A stretch of 64,000 nucleotides of DNA, taken from contig NC_134950.1 of NCBI RefSeq assembly GCF_965638725.1, positions 81,208,657 through 81,272,656 of the forward strand, given 5' to 3'. Under the pieces are notes generated by a model. It saw only the letters and a program-made list of their open reading frames with translations. It made no database searches and was not told the DNA's origin. Made by a program: the position numbers and the translations under genes. Below, in pieces: positions 20,693 through 32,800 of this stretch. Position 1 is the stretch's first letter, and each line of letters begins with the position of its first letter. The DNA is from Aptenodytes patagonicus (taxonomy: Eukaryota; Chordata; Aves; Sphenisciformes; Spheniscidae).

Positions 20693-21699
20693 TCTGTCCA
20701 CGTCAGTGAATCCCGTTACCAAATTGTTCCAAAGCTTCACCTATCAACTCTCCTTCAGTTCCGTTTTCTTTTGGCACGGCTTAGAAATCGGGACTCCTGT
20801 AAAACGTGAGATGCCAGAAGAAACAGGCAGTACCGCACACCACTTCCACTGCTCTGCTTTTGGACGTCCTGACCAGGAGATGCGGAGGAGGGAGGACTCC
20901 GTGCAGGCAGCGCTGCAACTGGAGGGAAGAAAAGCTGTGATTGTGCTCTGCAGATGGTACATGGGCTTGGTGCACAGCAACTTGGAGCTTACAGTCAGTG
21001 ACGTTGGGCAGATCTTCAGCATAACGTGCTGGTAGTTTCTAAGGATGTGTGAGCTGAGACCTGGTCGGAATTAGGTGGTGGTGTGTTGGTTTGGGGTTTT
21101 TTCTTCCAAGGGCAGGTTTTGACTGTCAACTGCTGCCTAAGTCAAAAGCCTCTAGGAACACGGGACGATATATTTTTAAAATCGTGAAATCATGTGCTTT
21201 TGCTGATCTGACTTACAGAAATAAAGGCTTTGTGCTTTGTATATAAATATTTTTTAATGTTCAACCAGGTCTTAGTATGGAAAGCCTGAAGCTTGGTGGT
21301 GGAACTTCGATAAAATTGTAAGAAAAGTAAGTCTTTTTTAGAGGCTCGTACTTCTCCTCTCCAACATAACAAATGTATAGCGTTAGCATTGTCAGTAATT
21401 GTTGCATAGAGGCAACTGGAGGACAGATGACTTTCATCACAGCATGCAACACGCAACTGAAAGTATTAAACCAAATTAATGAAACCAGTGCAGCTCAAAC
21501 TGGTACACTTTCACAGCAGGAGTAATTGAATTTGTGCTTTGACAGAACAGTGGGAATGCCAGTACCGTGATTTTGTGCTGTGGTCTGCCTCTGGTCAAAT
21601 AAAACAGAGCAAACGTACCTGAATAACGATAAGGTTGTGGGAGACAAACACGGGTATTCAAATTAATCACGGTGTGTTTGTAACCATCAGGAAATAAAA
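20693..21699. other. Intergenic, nothing recognised
   Basis: No conserved coding frame, RNA gene or repeat could be supported in this stretch. Confidence 0.4.
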
Positions 21700-22330
21700 G
21701 CCTTGCCTAGTCGCGTATTTGGGGCTGAGGGCCACGGCCCCGCGGTCCCTTCGAGTGCTACTCCGTTACTCTGGGGAAAAGGCGAGGTTCACCACTGGAG
21801 GGCAACATAGGCGTGTCACTGCCGTAGCGGACTGCCTCCAGATTTTTTAAACGCGAGCTGAAGCAGCCGGGCAGGTCTTTCCCAGCATGGCCGACACGGC
21901 ACGCGCATGTCATCAACAAGACCTGAATCTTTCCGAATTCCCCTCGAGGGCTCAGTTGCTTGAGCTAGTTTCATGACTGGCCCCATGTGCCCTCTTAAAT
22001 CCAAGTTTTCACGTGTTCCTAGGACTCTTACCCTGGCCCTGCCTCTTTGTCCCGCTAGCTCCAGTTCCCCTGTTAGCAGCCGACTTTCCCCAGCCTCGTT
22101 TCTTAGTCTCTCCTGCTGCGTTCCCGGGCCTGGGCTCCTTTCCTTCTCCGATCTGTCGCATCTCCACGCTGACACAACACTCGTCTTTGCAGGTGCACGA
22201 GGCGAGGCTGCCAGGAGCACAGTGCGCAGATTCCTCTCTGTCCCTCCCGGTCACAGCCGGCCCGCAGCAGCTGTGGGGTGCCGTGCGCCCAGGGCTGGGC
22301 TTCTGACTTTGGCTGTGCCGCAGTGATTCA
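21700..22330. other. CpG-rich patch of unknown role
   Basis: CpG dinucleotides and GC content are clearly higher here than in flanking DNA. Open frames on both strands are low-complexity (Ser/Pro/Arg-rich) and match nothing I know. It could be the promoter of an unannotated noncoding transcript or an old GC-rich repeat. Confidence 0.35.
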
Positions 22331-23439
22331 GAGAAGTCAGGCCTGAGTGGATTTTTTTCAGGAATAGGGTTAAGCAGAGCTGTGAAACAACATTCTTGTT
22401 TCTCTACAAACTGACACTTGTTAATACAAACATATTTTTCCTTTGCTTAGGAAAAAAAACCTGCTGTTTGATCATTTCTGACTGTGTTCTGCGTGGGGAA
22501 AGATGCTTCATAACGTGAGCAGTTCCTGTCCGAACGATCTGATCTGACAAGCTTACAGGCAGCCACAGATAGGGTCTTAAGTGGAGCAAGTCAAGCAGTC
22601 TTGCTAACGTGCAGGTCTGCTAGCTCTCTGTAGTATCAAGACACCTGGATATTAGGGTACCTAGACCCAGACCCACCGAAACTAAACTGACTGGCTCCAG
22701 AACCTGCCCGGGCTGTATGTCTTTATGCTAAGGCTGTACAGAAAAGGGCACCGTGGGAGCTGCTCTCCTCTGTGGCAGAATGGCATGACCATCCCTTGCA
22801 CTGTTAAAAATTACTGTTATATTGGCCGTGGGGATGGTTATTGCACCCCCCTGGACTCTTACCATCATCCAAGGAGGTATAATTCGGTTGTTAGGTTTGG
22901 GTCTGGGAGACTAGCCTTGTTTGTCCTCCCTGCATAGAAGTGCCTCTCCATTTCACATCTTGGAGGGTTTCCTGGGAACTCTCTGCCAGGGAACATTTCT
23001 CACTATGTTAAAGAGCCAATTAAATGGACTGACAGTGTTTGCTTTGTAAAAAACTCATCTCTGTGAATCAAGACAGTTTGCTAAACTCAAATGGCTGGGG
23101 GATAAAGTTTTAGTACATTCTCTGTAAGATGTGGACCCTGTGATACCTGCCTGGTGTACATGCACTAGAATCCACATCCTCGTGAGACTCCTCCCTGAGC
23201 CGTTTGGGACCAGTAATGGTGTTATGGTGAGGCTCCTGCCCCGCAGTGCTCAACGGCAGCAGCACGGGCACCGAGAGAAACAGGTCTCTGCCAGCTCTCT
23301 GGTGTCTGGGTGCTCATTGAACATGGGACATTGCTGTCAGGGCCCTGAGTGCACTCCCCTTGCCTCTCCCCCCAGGGGTTTGGCTACTTGTGCTCAAGGC
23401 CAGCTCTGGCATGGCACGCCTGTGTCACCTTGAATCGGA
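22331..23439. other. Intergenic, nothing recognised
   Basis: No supported gene. The part around 22650-23000 has LTR-like composition but no TG...CA ends or duplications that I could fix. Confidence 0.4.
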
Positions 23440-23720
23440 CTGCTGGGGGTGAGAAAGAGCTGGGAGAAGCCCTCCCACTTTTGCTCCAGAGCTGCATTTA
23501 AACTCAGGCCCATGCCCTTGCTCCTTGCCTGAGCTATGTTTGGCTGTGGCTCCAAGCCACAGCTATGCCTGGGCCTTGCTGATACTGATGCTGGCTTGAC
23601 TTCCTTCCCAGCTTGTCCTTAGCCTTGCCTCGTCAAGTTGGACTTGCCTGGTGATCTTGATTCTTCACTGACCCTGGTCACTGTGGCTGGACCTGCTCTG
23701 CTTTTCTTGCTTGGGTACAG
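23440..23720 (+). repeat. Dispersed repeat X, copy A
   Basis: Shares, in the same order, ATTTAAACTCAGG, TGCCTGAGCTATG, TTGACTTCC, a GCTTG-CCTT block, GCCTTGCCTCGTCA and CTTGCCTGGTGATCTTG with the copy at about 43820-44030 and, inverted, with the copy at about 56690-57160. The family is not one that I recognise. Boundaries are approximate. Confidence 0.55.
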
Positions 23721-26700
23721 TGATGTCAAGGAGCTCTGGAGGAGAACAGTGGCCAGAAGTTGTCTGGAAGGAGCACCTCAGAAGGCCATTGAAGGAGTCC
23801 TTACTCTTTGGGATGGGCAGTGGGAAGACAGCTCTCCTGCAGTGTACAAGCAAGAAGGACTGCACAAGCAAAGACGGAGTGAGCAAAGGAAAGCTGGGGA
23901 ACCTCAGGGAAACCAGCACAATCTGATCACTTGCTCACAGTGAATGGTGGGCACTTGGGACTTTAGTCAGGGAAGGAAGAATAAAATATGAGAATTAGGA
24001 AAACAGATGTCAGTGTGAGTAATGTTATCAAGGATTGCTGAAGGCATCAGCTCTGTGGGATGGGGTACTGCCATAAGCCCTCTCTCCCTCTCAGAAAAGT
24101 CAAGCAGCTGAGTAACACAGGATTATAAATGCTCAGTGTGGATTCTAACTCTTTTTCTGTTTGCAGTAGGGCCCATAATGGGATACAGTGTTTTCTGCCA
24201 ACAGGAAAAGATCACAACTGCATCAGCTTCATCTTCAAAGTATCCCAATGCAGTGGCTAAAGAGAGAGCAGCAACGAGGAACTTCAAAATGCTAAGAGTG
24301 AACTCAGATGCTGGACTCGGTTACTTATCTGTACTGTGGTCATATCTCAGGGATTCCCATTCTACTTGGCTGGAGCTTCTCTTCTTCTCTGCCTCCACCA
24401 AAATCAAGGGAGATTTCTTTCTTCCTTCTCTGCACCAACTGGCTGTGCTGCCAAGGACTATATATTCCCTTCCCTGAACTCCAATGTGTAGTTTGGTTGT
24501 CAGATCCATGGGGGAAAAAAAACTATCAAGGACCACTAAATTTAAAGTTTCCATCTATCTGCAGGCTCCTCTTAAATCAAAATCTGCTGAAAGCTATAAA
24601 GTGTCTTTGAGGAATTATCACCATACACTTGCCCTGTTCATATCTTTATTTTTTTAAGAGACAGGATATTGGATTATATTAGACCTTTGGTCTGATGTGG
24701 TACAGGCATTCTTATTATCTAAGTACAACTATGTTGAGGCAAGCTTTCCAAACCTTGTGTTATAGATAAAACTAGCTGATTTAAAGAGCAAGGAATAACT
24801 GGCTAACACCGGTGAACTGGCAGATTGTTTCTGATTCTCATAAGGCAACTGTCAAAATTATGTAGCTGCCTAAGACTTTTAAAGAGGCTTTTAAATGTAC
24901 CTCTTTTCCTGGAACATAGTCCAAAGTTACAGGAAGAGTACATTCTTCCCATACCCTAATTTCTGGCAGAAAACAAATAAAATTGTTTTATATTTGGGTC
25001 AATATTGTACCACTTCAATGAGCAAAAAAGCTTTAACTCATTAAAATTTACAGAGATGCCACTGAAACAGCATTGTTTTCCCTCTTTAAATCTTTTTATT
25101 AGTTGGGTATTAAATGAACAGTCTTGAAAACATTTTCTTGAATTCAAATTTAATTTGAAACGGTTTGTTTCTAAAAGAAAAATAAATACAACCCAAATAT
25201 TTAAAAGTCTGTTTGAATTTAAAGATTTTGTGATTTCTGACACAGTATAGTGCCTTTTTACACCATGCAAATAAAACCGTCTGTTTCTCTAAAACTCATA
25301 AGTAACCAAGCTGATTCCTCAAAAACGTCATTTATTTTTTCACTCCAGAACAGGAGGGAGTGGTTTCCCTGTTGGCACAAACAGAGTCCATGTACACAGG
25401 GGACTATCTAGTGTCACCTCAGCTGCTCTGATCTCAGGGCATCGGAGCCTCAGACTGTCTCGGTTTCAAGAAGCTGCTTTGATTTACGTGCCTTATGGCA
25501 CCTAGTTCTCCGAGTATTGTAAAAAACCTGTCCAACATTAAAATTGCTGAGTTCCCGCTCTCTAGCTGGACTGTCTTGTGGTGAACTTCTCTTCCAGCTG
25601 TTCATATTCATCACTCACTGACCGTTCCCATCACACAGCTCGCAAGTGAAAAGCCCTCTGCAATCTCCTGACCTTTCTCCCACGCGTACACCACTGACTC
25701 CTCCGCTGCCTGCTGCCAGGTATGTGTCCCGGCAACCCACTGGCAGGAGCTGGTGGTCCTCACGCTCAGCTGGGTTTTCCAGTGAACATAACGCTTCTCC
25801 AAGAACCCTTGAACCATGTCTTGATGTGCTCGCCCCAGGTGGTCGTCGATTCTCCCTGCTCTCGGTTGCTGTTTGAATTTGAGTCTTGGTCTGAGCTGAC
25901 ATTAGCTGGTTTCCTGTCTTTCACATCCAGCTGCTGTGCTGGCTGGCATTTTGCGAGTGCCTTGACTAGACGGTTAGATATGAGGTCTTCTCATTAACAT
26001 GTCTCTTGTAATTGGAAGAAGGCCAAAGGCTGGGAAAGGCAAGCTTCCAGCACTGCCTTTGATTTAAGGGCAGCACTAATAGTTAAGGTTAAGTGAGTGC
26101 GAGTGCTAGTGACTGGGAATGAGCTCAGAGGGACAGAAGGTGATGTGTGGTGAGCGCTGGAGAAGGAGGAGTGACTGAAATGATGGAAAACCCACTTAGG
26201 AAAAATCCTTTGCTGAGTAACTTCAGCACAAGGTTGCAGTGGCACATCTTCTTAATACTTGTCACACTGCCTCGCTTTTCAGCTATGTTGACTCACTCCC
26301 TAAGAAAAGCTACTGCTACAAATCCCAGGGGAGCTTCATTTCTGACTCCTCAGGATCTGGGTCAGGCTCTCTCTCTTGCTCCTTCATGCTGGGACCATGC
26401 GAGTGCCCGGGAGATGGACAGATCAGCACAGCCTTGTCTTCTCTTCCTTGACAAAGAAAGTTTGCAGCAATTTCTTCTCTTTTGCTAATACAAAAAGTAT
26501 GTACGTTCCAGCTCCTACTTGTTTACGAAGAGCAGAGGACATCAGCAGGGATATGCCTTTTTCAAAACTGAGCACTGAGTATTATTGCTTTTGAGTAGAA
26601 GTGCAGAAGCTAACAGAGCCAACAAAGTTCAGTGGATGTTTAGCAGTGATTTCATTTCTTGGCTGAAACTAAGCATGGGAGAAGATGAAACTCAGTTCTG

Positions 26701-28649
26701 GAGGGAGCAGTTTAGAGCTGGTGGAAAACAGGTCATGTTACTAAGTCCCAGGCAAATCTGGATTCCTGAGGCAGGGGTTAGTGGGTATGGGTGTTTGAAT
26801 CCTTGGTGCGTGCCCAGCACTGGAAGCTTCAGCTACTGCAACACAGCAGTGCGAGCATCCGAGGGACTGAGATGTGGTCATGAGAATCCCTGTAGTGAAA
26901 CAGCCCCTTTAAGGTTTTGCAAAAAACAGATCCCACTTTGCTTCAAGAAATAGCTCTGCGGATGAGGCAGAATGGGGACAGGACCTTTGCACACCAGCGG
27001 TAGTGCAGTGTGGAATTATAATCCTTACCTCCAAGCCTGAGCTGTAGGCTCTGCTCCAGGTCATTAAAGGAAGACAGGCCAGCTCCTGTGAGGGTTTAAG
27101 TAGTGCCACAGATGAGATAGCAGACATCTTGTCGAGCACAGAGAGAAGGTAATTCAGCAGCTCTGGTGTCCTGATTGTCCAAATCAGACACCTGGTTCTG
27201 TTGGCTTCTGGTCTATGTGCCAGGATTTCTGTGGAAGACAGGACCTGAGTGACCAGTAGCAGTGCACGCCCAGGCTGTGCTCCATCGTGGAGCAGGGATA
27301 CAGAAAGGGTGTAAAGGAAGTCATTTACACGTATCCCAGTTTATGTGCCGCCAGTTTACCAGCCCCTAATCCAGGCATGTTGAATTTATCTTGTGTACAG
27401 TTTACTCACTGACAGAAAATGTGTATATTTATCTTCTCTGCATACTAACATGACTGAATCTCACAGCGAAGCTGCAGGCCTGAAAAAGTGGGTTTGAGAA
27501 GGCTATAAAGCCCTTTCTCAGGAACTATTCATAGCTATTCCCTAATCATTAGCCTACTCAACAGCACTATAAGGAAAGAAAGTGTGGGGATGTGAAGACA
27601 ATCCAATTGATTCCTCAGCTCTGAGGCTGAGAAATCTGTCTCAAGACATGTATTGGCTGATTTTCTGTTCTTAAATGCTTCTTTTCAGCCCCAGGACACA
27701 GGCAAGAAATTACCTTCTTTAGTGACTGCCCAGACAAGACTGGTGTGTTAGTACTTGCCTGACAAGCTATACCGAAGGGTGAGTTTAGTCTTTTAATCTA
27801 AGCACTATGTGTCTATATAAGCTCTTCCCTTTGCAGGCTGACAGGTAGCAGCCTTTGGTTCCTAATTGCAACAAAATGATCTGGCAATGAAATGGTGAGC
27901 AGATTTATCACTGAAGTAAATGTATGTTTGAATCACAAAGACAATGAAGCTAAGGCTAATGAGGGACATTTGCAAAGCCACAGCTTTGTGAACAAGTGTG
28001 GAAATTTCTGCCAGCATCCCATGAGACCCTGGAATAAAGGGAAGAGCCAGAAAATGGAGCTGAACGCTATCCATCCTAAAGTGAGCCTGCCTTGCAAATG
28101 GTCTAGTTTTGCTCTTGGTAAGGAAAGGTTCCTCACTTCTAGCAAAGAGTTTCACATTTCTCTTTCTTTTTCTTTACCATCATCTGATTGGGATTACCTA
28201 TGGGAAAATAGCGATTTCCCCATGCCATTGTCTTCAGACCTTAAGAACAAGCTGAAAGTTTAGAAGCAGGGATGTGAAATCCAACCTAATCCAACCTGAG
28301 CATTGGTCCTGACCTGCTACTCTCCCCTGCATAATTCTAACATGTGGATGCTACCCAGCCATCTTCCACTGGCAAGCCAAAAACAGTCCCAAGAGCCACT
28401 GAAGAACAACAAAATCTGTACCACAACTTGGCAAAATGAGTAGCCGTGCCAAAAACTGTGAACACAGGAAACAGGACCTGGGTCCATGCAGACATTATTG
28501 CCCCTGCTTTCCCCAGCATTAGGAATTTAGAGCCTATATGGATTGTGGTGAGATATGCACTTAACATTGCTGATATAAGATTCAAACTGCATGACTATAG
28601 ACTGGTCTATTTTAATCAAGACAAGAGAAATTAATCATTAAGTGACCCA
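23721..28649. other. Long intergenic stretch, no supported gene
   Basis: About 4.9 kb without a convincing exon. Short open frames occur but lack conserved motifs or splice-site support. A CpG-bearing minus-strand open segment at 25611-25902 is treated under findings. Confidence 0.5.
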
Positions 28650-28654
28650 GAAAG

Positions 28655-29866
28655 GAACTACCAGAGTTGTTCAGAGGAGCCACAGAGGCTGTGGATGTGG
28701 TCTACCTGGACTTCAGTAAGGCCTTTGACACCATCTCCCACAGCATTCCCCTAGAGAAGCTGGCGGCTCACGGCTTAGACAGGTGGACTCTGCGCTGGGT
28801 CAAAAACTGGCTGGACGGCCGGGCCCAGAGAGTTGTGGTGAATGGAGTTCAATCCAGTTGGCGGCCGGTCACGAGCGGTGTTCCCCAGGGCTCAGTTTTG
28901 GGGCCGGTCTTGTTCAATATCTTTATCAATGATCTGGATGAGGGGATCGAGTGCACCCTCAGTAAGTTTGCAGATGCCACCAAGTTGGGCGGGAGTGTTG
29001 ATCTGCTCGAGGGTAGGAAGGCTCTGCAGAGGGACCTGGACAGGCTGGATCGATGGGCCCAGGCCAACTGTAGGAGGTTCAACAAGGCCAAGTGCCGGGT
29101 CCTGCACTTTGGCCACAACAACCCCATGCAGCGCTACAGGCTTGGGGAAGAGTGGCTGGAAAGCTGCCTGGCGGAAAAGGACCTGGGGGTGCTGGTTGAC
29201 AGCCGGCTGAACATGAGCCGGCAGTGTGCCCAGGCGGCCAAGAAGGCCAATGGCATCCTGGCCTGTATCAGAAAGAGTGTGGCCAGCAGGAGTAGGGAAG
29301 TGATCGTGCCCCTGTACTCGGCACTGGTGAGGCCGCACCTCGAATACTGTGTTCAGTTTTGGGCCCCTCACTACAAGAAGGACGTTGAGGTGCTGGAGCG
29401 TGTCCAGAGAAGGGCAACGAAGCTGGTGAGGGGTCTGGAGAACAAGTCTTCTGAGGAGCGGCTGAGGGAACTGGGGTTGTTTAGCCTGGAGAAAAGGAGG
29501 CTGAGGGGAGACCTCATCGCTCTCTACAACTACCTGAAAGGAGGTTGTAGCGAGGTGGGTGTCGGTCTCTTCTCCCAAGTAACAAGCGATAGGACAAGAG
29601 GAAATGGCCTCAAGTTGCACCAGGGGAGGTTTAGATTGGACATGAGGAAAAATGTCTTTACTGAAAGAGTGGTGAAACATTGGAAGAGGCTGCCCAGGGA
29701 AGTGGTGGAGTCCCCATCCCTGGAGGTATTTAAAAGAAATGTAGATGAGGCGCTTAGGGAGATGGTTTAGTGGGCATGGTGGTGTTGGGTTGACGGTTGG
29801 ACTCGATGATCTTAGAGGTCTTTTCCAACCTTAATGATTCTATGATTCTATGATTCTATGAAATTG
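28655..29866 (+). mobile_element. Young CR1 LINE, 5'-truncated, long open RT frame
   Basis: The frame is open from about 28646 to the stop at 29770. It encodes the CR1 ORF2 C-terminal half: [58 protein letters not shown] and [10 protein letters not shown], ending VDEALREMV. The catalytic box, FADD in relatives, reads FADA here, so one metal-binding Asp is lost. The first ATG-like start is TTG, so the frame is simply the truncated element and not a new gene. The 3' end has the CR1 hairpin region and three (ATTCTATG) units at about 29836-29861. It is nearly identical to the copy at 40588-41483. Confidence 0.95.
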
Positions 29867-32800
29867 TTTTGGCTAAACAGAGAGGTATTGGTTTTGATGC
29901 TTTTCTTTCATTGGGAATGCAACTCCAGCAACAGAAATGCCCCAAATATTTTGCTTCTGTGGAAATACTGTGTGGGGTTGTGCAGATAGATATCTTTGTT
30001 AGACTTCATGAATTATCAGCCAAGCAGCCCAGCAAAAATGATTGCAGCTACAGCAAAATGCTAATGTCTTTGAATGAGATCAACTTAAACTTTCATGTCA
30101 TTCTTTCTATAGTGATTTGGTCTGTGGCAAGAGATACGGAATTTAAGTTGCAAGTATGAAACTCAGGTTTGTCCTAGAGTTATAACTGTTGTGTAGCTGG
30201 GTGGCAGGGCTCTGTCTGTATCCACACCTAGCATACTTAAACCATTAATTCCCCTGGTGGTCCAGGAACTCCCCGGCTATTCAGCTGCATAGATGAGGCA
30301 ATGGACTGATCTGAGACGGTGGACCGACTCGAGACCAAGCAATCGACTGAACTCCTAGCTACCTTCACAATTAAGTGATTGACTAATTGCTGCAGGAGTC
30401 TCCAGATGGGAATTTTGGACTGCCCTGGAGATCCCGCCAGGCAGCTCCTGCTGTGCCCAGACCAACTGATAATGTTTCAGTGTCTAGATTAACATCCTGG
30501 GTGGAGAATATGGCCATCCTAGAGACTTCTGGGGGGGTTCTGATATAGCATTGATCAAACTGTACATAAGTCCTACTTAGGGACTAAAGGAATTGTCTTC
30601 CAGAGCTGTGAGACTCATTACAGCCCTCTATGGGAAGAGACTAATGCCAGGTCTCTCATGGATGAGCTCTGAGGGGGGCTACAGTCTGCTGCTGGACTGA
30701 GACGGTGAAACACAGAAAGCCGTATTGAAATTCTTCATATGTTGGCTGAAATCACATAGAGGTGAAAGCAAACAAGAAATATTGGTTCTGACCTCTGGAG
30801 GCAGTGGGGTGTTGGCACACACAATGGGAATGCGATGGCAACAGCAATGCAGACAGAGCAAGGAGTCCAGTGAATTGTAAACTGAAGACAAGGTGGAAGG
30901 CAGGCAAGGCTTTTGTTTCAAAGAATACAGTCCCAAGCTGAAGTCCAAGGGGTGGGAGCTAATGGTAAGAAGGGAAGGGGTGGAAAGGAAGATGAGAACT
31001 CAGGGTCAGGACTTCCGATTCTTTGCCTAACTCTGGGAGAGCAGCAATATGTCTGCTGGTTAAGGAGACCTGAAGTCAGGATTACTGACTACTGTTCCCA
31101 GCTCCTGCCTACTGGGTGACCTGAGTTACAGCTCAGGACTTTGTGTCCAAATTTCTCATCAGTGAGGTTTCCACCCATTGAACCAAACTGATTCTTGGTG
31201 GTGGGTAGCCAGTTACCTTCCCCGCTTGAGGTCCCATCATTCCTTTGGCCAGTGCCACCTGGCAGCCCTCACATACCACATGCCATAAACTCATCTCTCT
31301 CCTGCAGTGACGGAAGGAAAGGAAAGGACAGGGGCATCCTGTTACAGCCAGGTCTCTGCCAGCCCTATCCAATTCCTGACATGCACTTGTGCAGCCAGGA
31401 ACCAGTGGGAGGGTGGCAGGCTGCTGAGGGGCAGGGCAGAATTGCTGCCTATCATGACTCCCACTTAATCCCCAGATTTCCATTATGGAGCAGTACAGAA
31501 GAGACCAACCAGTTCAGCAGTTCCTGGGGTAGCCCAGCAACAGTAAACTCAAACAGAGATTGGCAATGTCTACCTTCAAAGACATGCAGAGAGTCACCAG
31601 GAGGTCCAGCTTCCCTCTGCCCTAACCTCCTCCAGCGCTGGGAATAGAAGCCGCCCAACCTGCCTGCTGAAGTCCACTCCTACCCTGCTACCAGCAGTAC
31701 CCAACCAGCCGCTGCTTTTCGTGAAAGTGTTTTCTTATGTTTCTTGCTGAGTGATAAACAGTCCTGGTGGCAAAAATGTGCTGCAGTCTTCTCTGAAGTA
31801 CTATGAGCAGTATGGGTATGAAGTAGGGGAACCTGAGGACATAAGTGCATGCCTCCTTGCTACAGCTCCCCAGAACAGTGGAGCAAGGAAATGAACTGAT
31901 TCAAATGAGTCATGAGCGAAAGAGGGTAGCACCTCTCCCAGCTGGGTGAAAGGAGCCATTGAGTTGTACACTGAGCACCTTGTATTGCTTCTTGACAGCA
32001 TAAAGTCTTCCAGAATTTTGTATTAAGGGATACGTCTTTTGCAGCAGGATGACTCCCATGAAGGTGAAATAGTGGATGGGAAAGTGATACAGAAACAGGG
32101 CTGAAGGAGTGAAAAAGATGGAGCAAAGAACAAGAAAGGGAGAGAAAAGAAACAGTACCACACAAGGAAGATCCCTGAAAGCTCCTCAGGAGCTGAAGGA
32201 GGAAAGAAGTCCCTGGTAAGTGCCCTTCTTCAGCGTGAGGGATGTTAGTCCATAGCAGCATAAGCAGTGTAATGTTACCAAAGCCTCATATACATGGAGA
32301 AGCTCTGACCACCCAGCTGGGGTAATCTATACCCTTGAGCATAGCACAACTATGACTGCCATGCCTCCATGACACACATGTGGCTGTATGCAATAACGCC
32401 GAGTCCTGGGCTAGGACAGTCCTGTATCTGTCTGTGGTCAGCTCCATCACATAAATCTGGTGTAGTGGAATTCCTGTGCTCAATCTGTATTGACCAGTCT
32501 AAAGGTATGGAGGTTTACCATCTGCTCATCTTGCTCATTTTCAGGGGTTTGGGCATGTAAGCACATCCACACCCATGAGCCTCGGGGAACTGACCTGTAG
32601 GTGACACAGGGCTTAGCGTATCACAAAGGTACAAGCAATGAATGTGTTTTGGTTCCTACCAAGAGGGCTGAGCAGCCAGTAGCTTTGGAGAGGGGTGCAA
32701 GGTAAAGCAGAGAGAGGCTCTGCAGAAGGAATTGTCAGGAGTTAAGCCTGCCCAGGATGCCCCTGGGGAAGAAAATTATGAGTTAGCTCTGCGTTTGGCA

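Noticed and set aside
22650..23000. Possible LTR remnant
   Set aside because: No terminal TG/CA pair, no duplication and no second copy in the window could be established.
28892..29680. Minus-strand frame of 262 codons opposite the young CR1
   Set aside because: Antisense shadow of the CR1 reverse transcriptase; it has no independent motif.
28667..29770. A host protein of 367 residues
   Set aside because: The sequence is CR1 RT throughout, the apparent first codon is TTG, and the frame simply starts at the truncation.
30190..30700. Possible LTR-like or repeat segment
   Set aside because: The composition looked unusual, but no boundaries, duplications or related copies were found.
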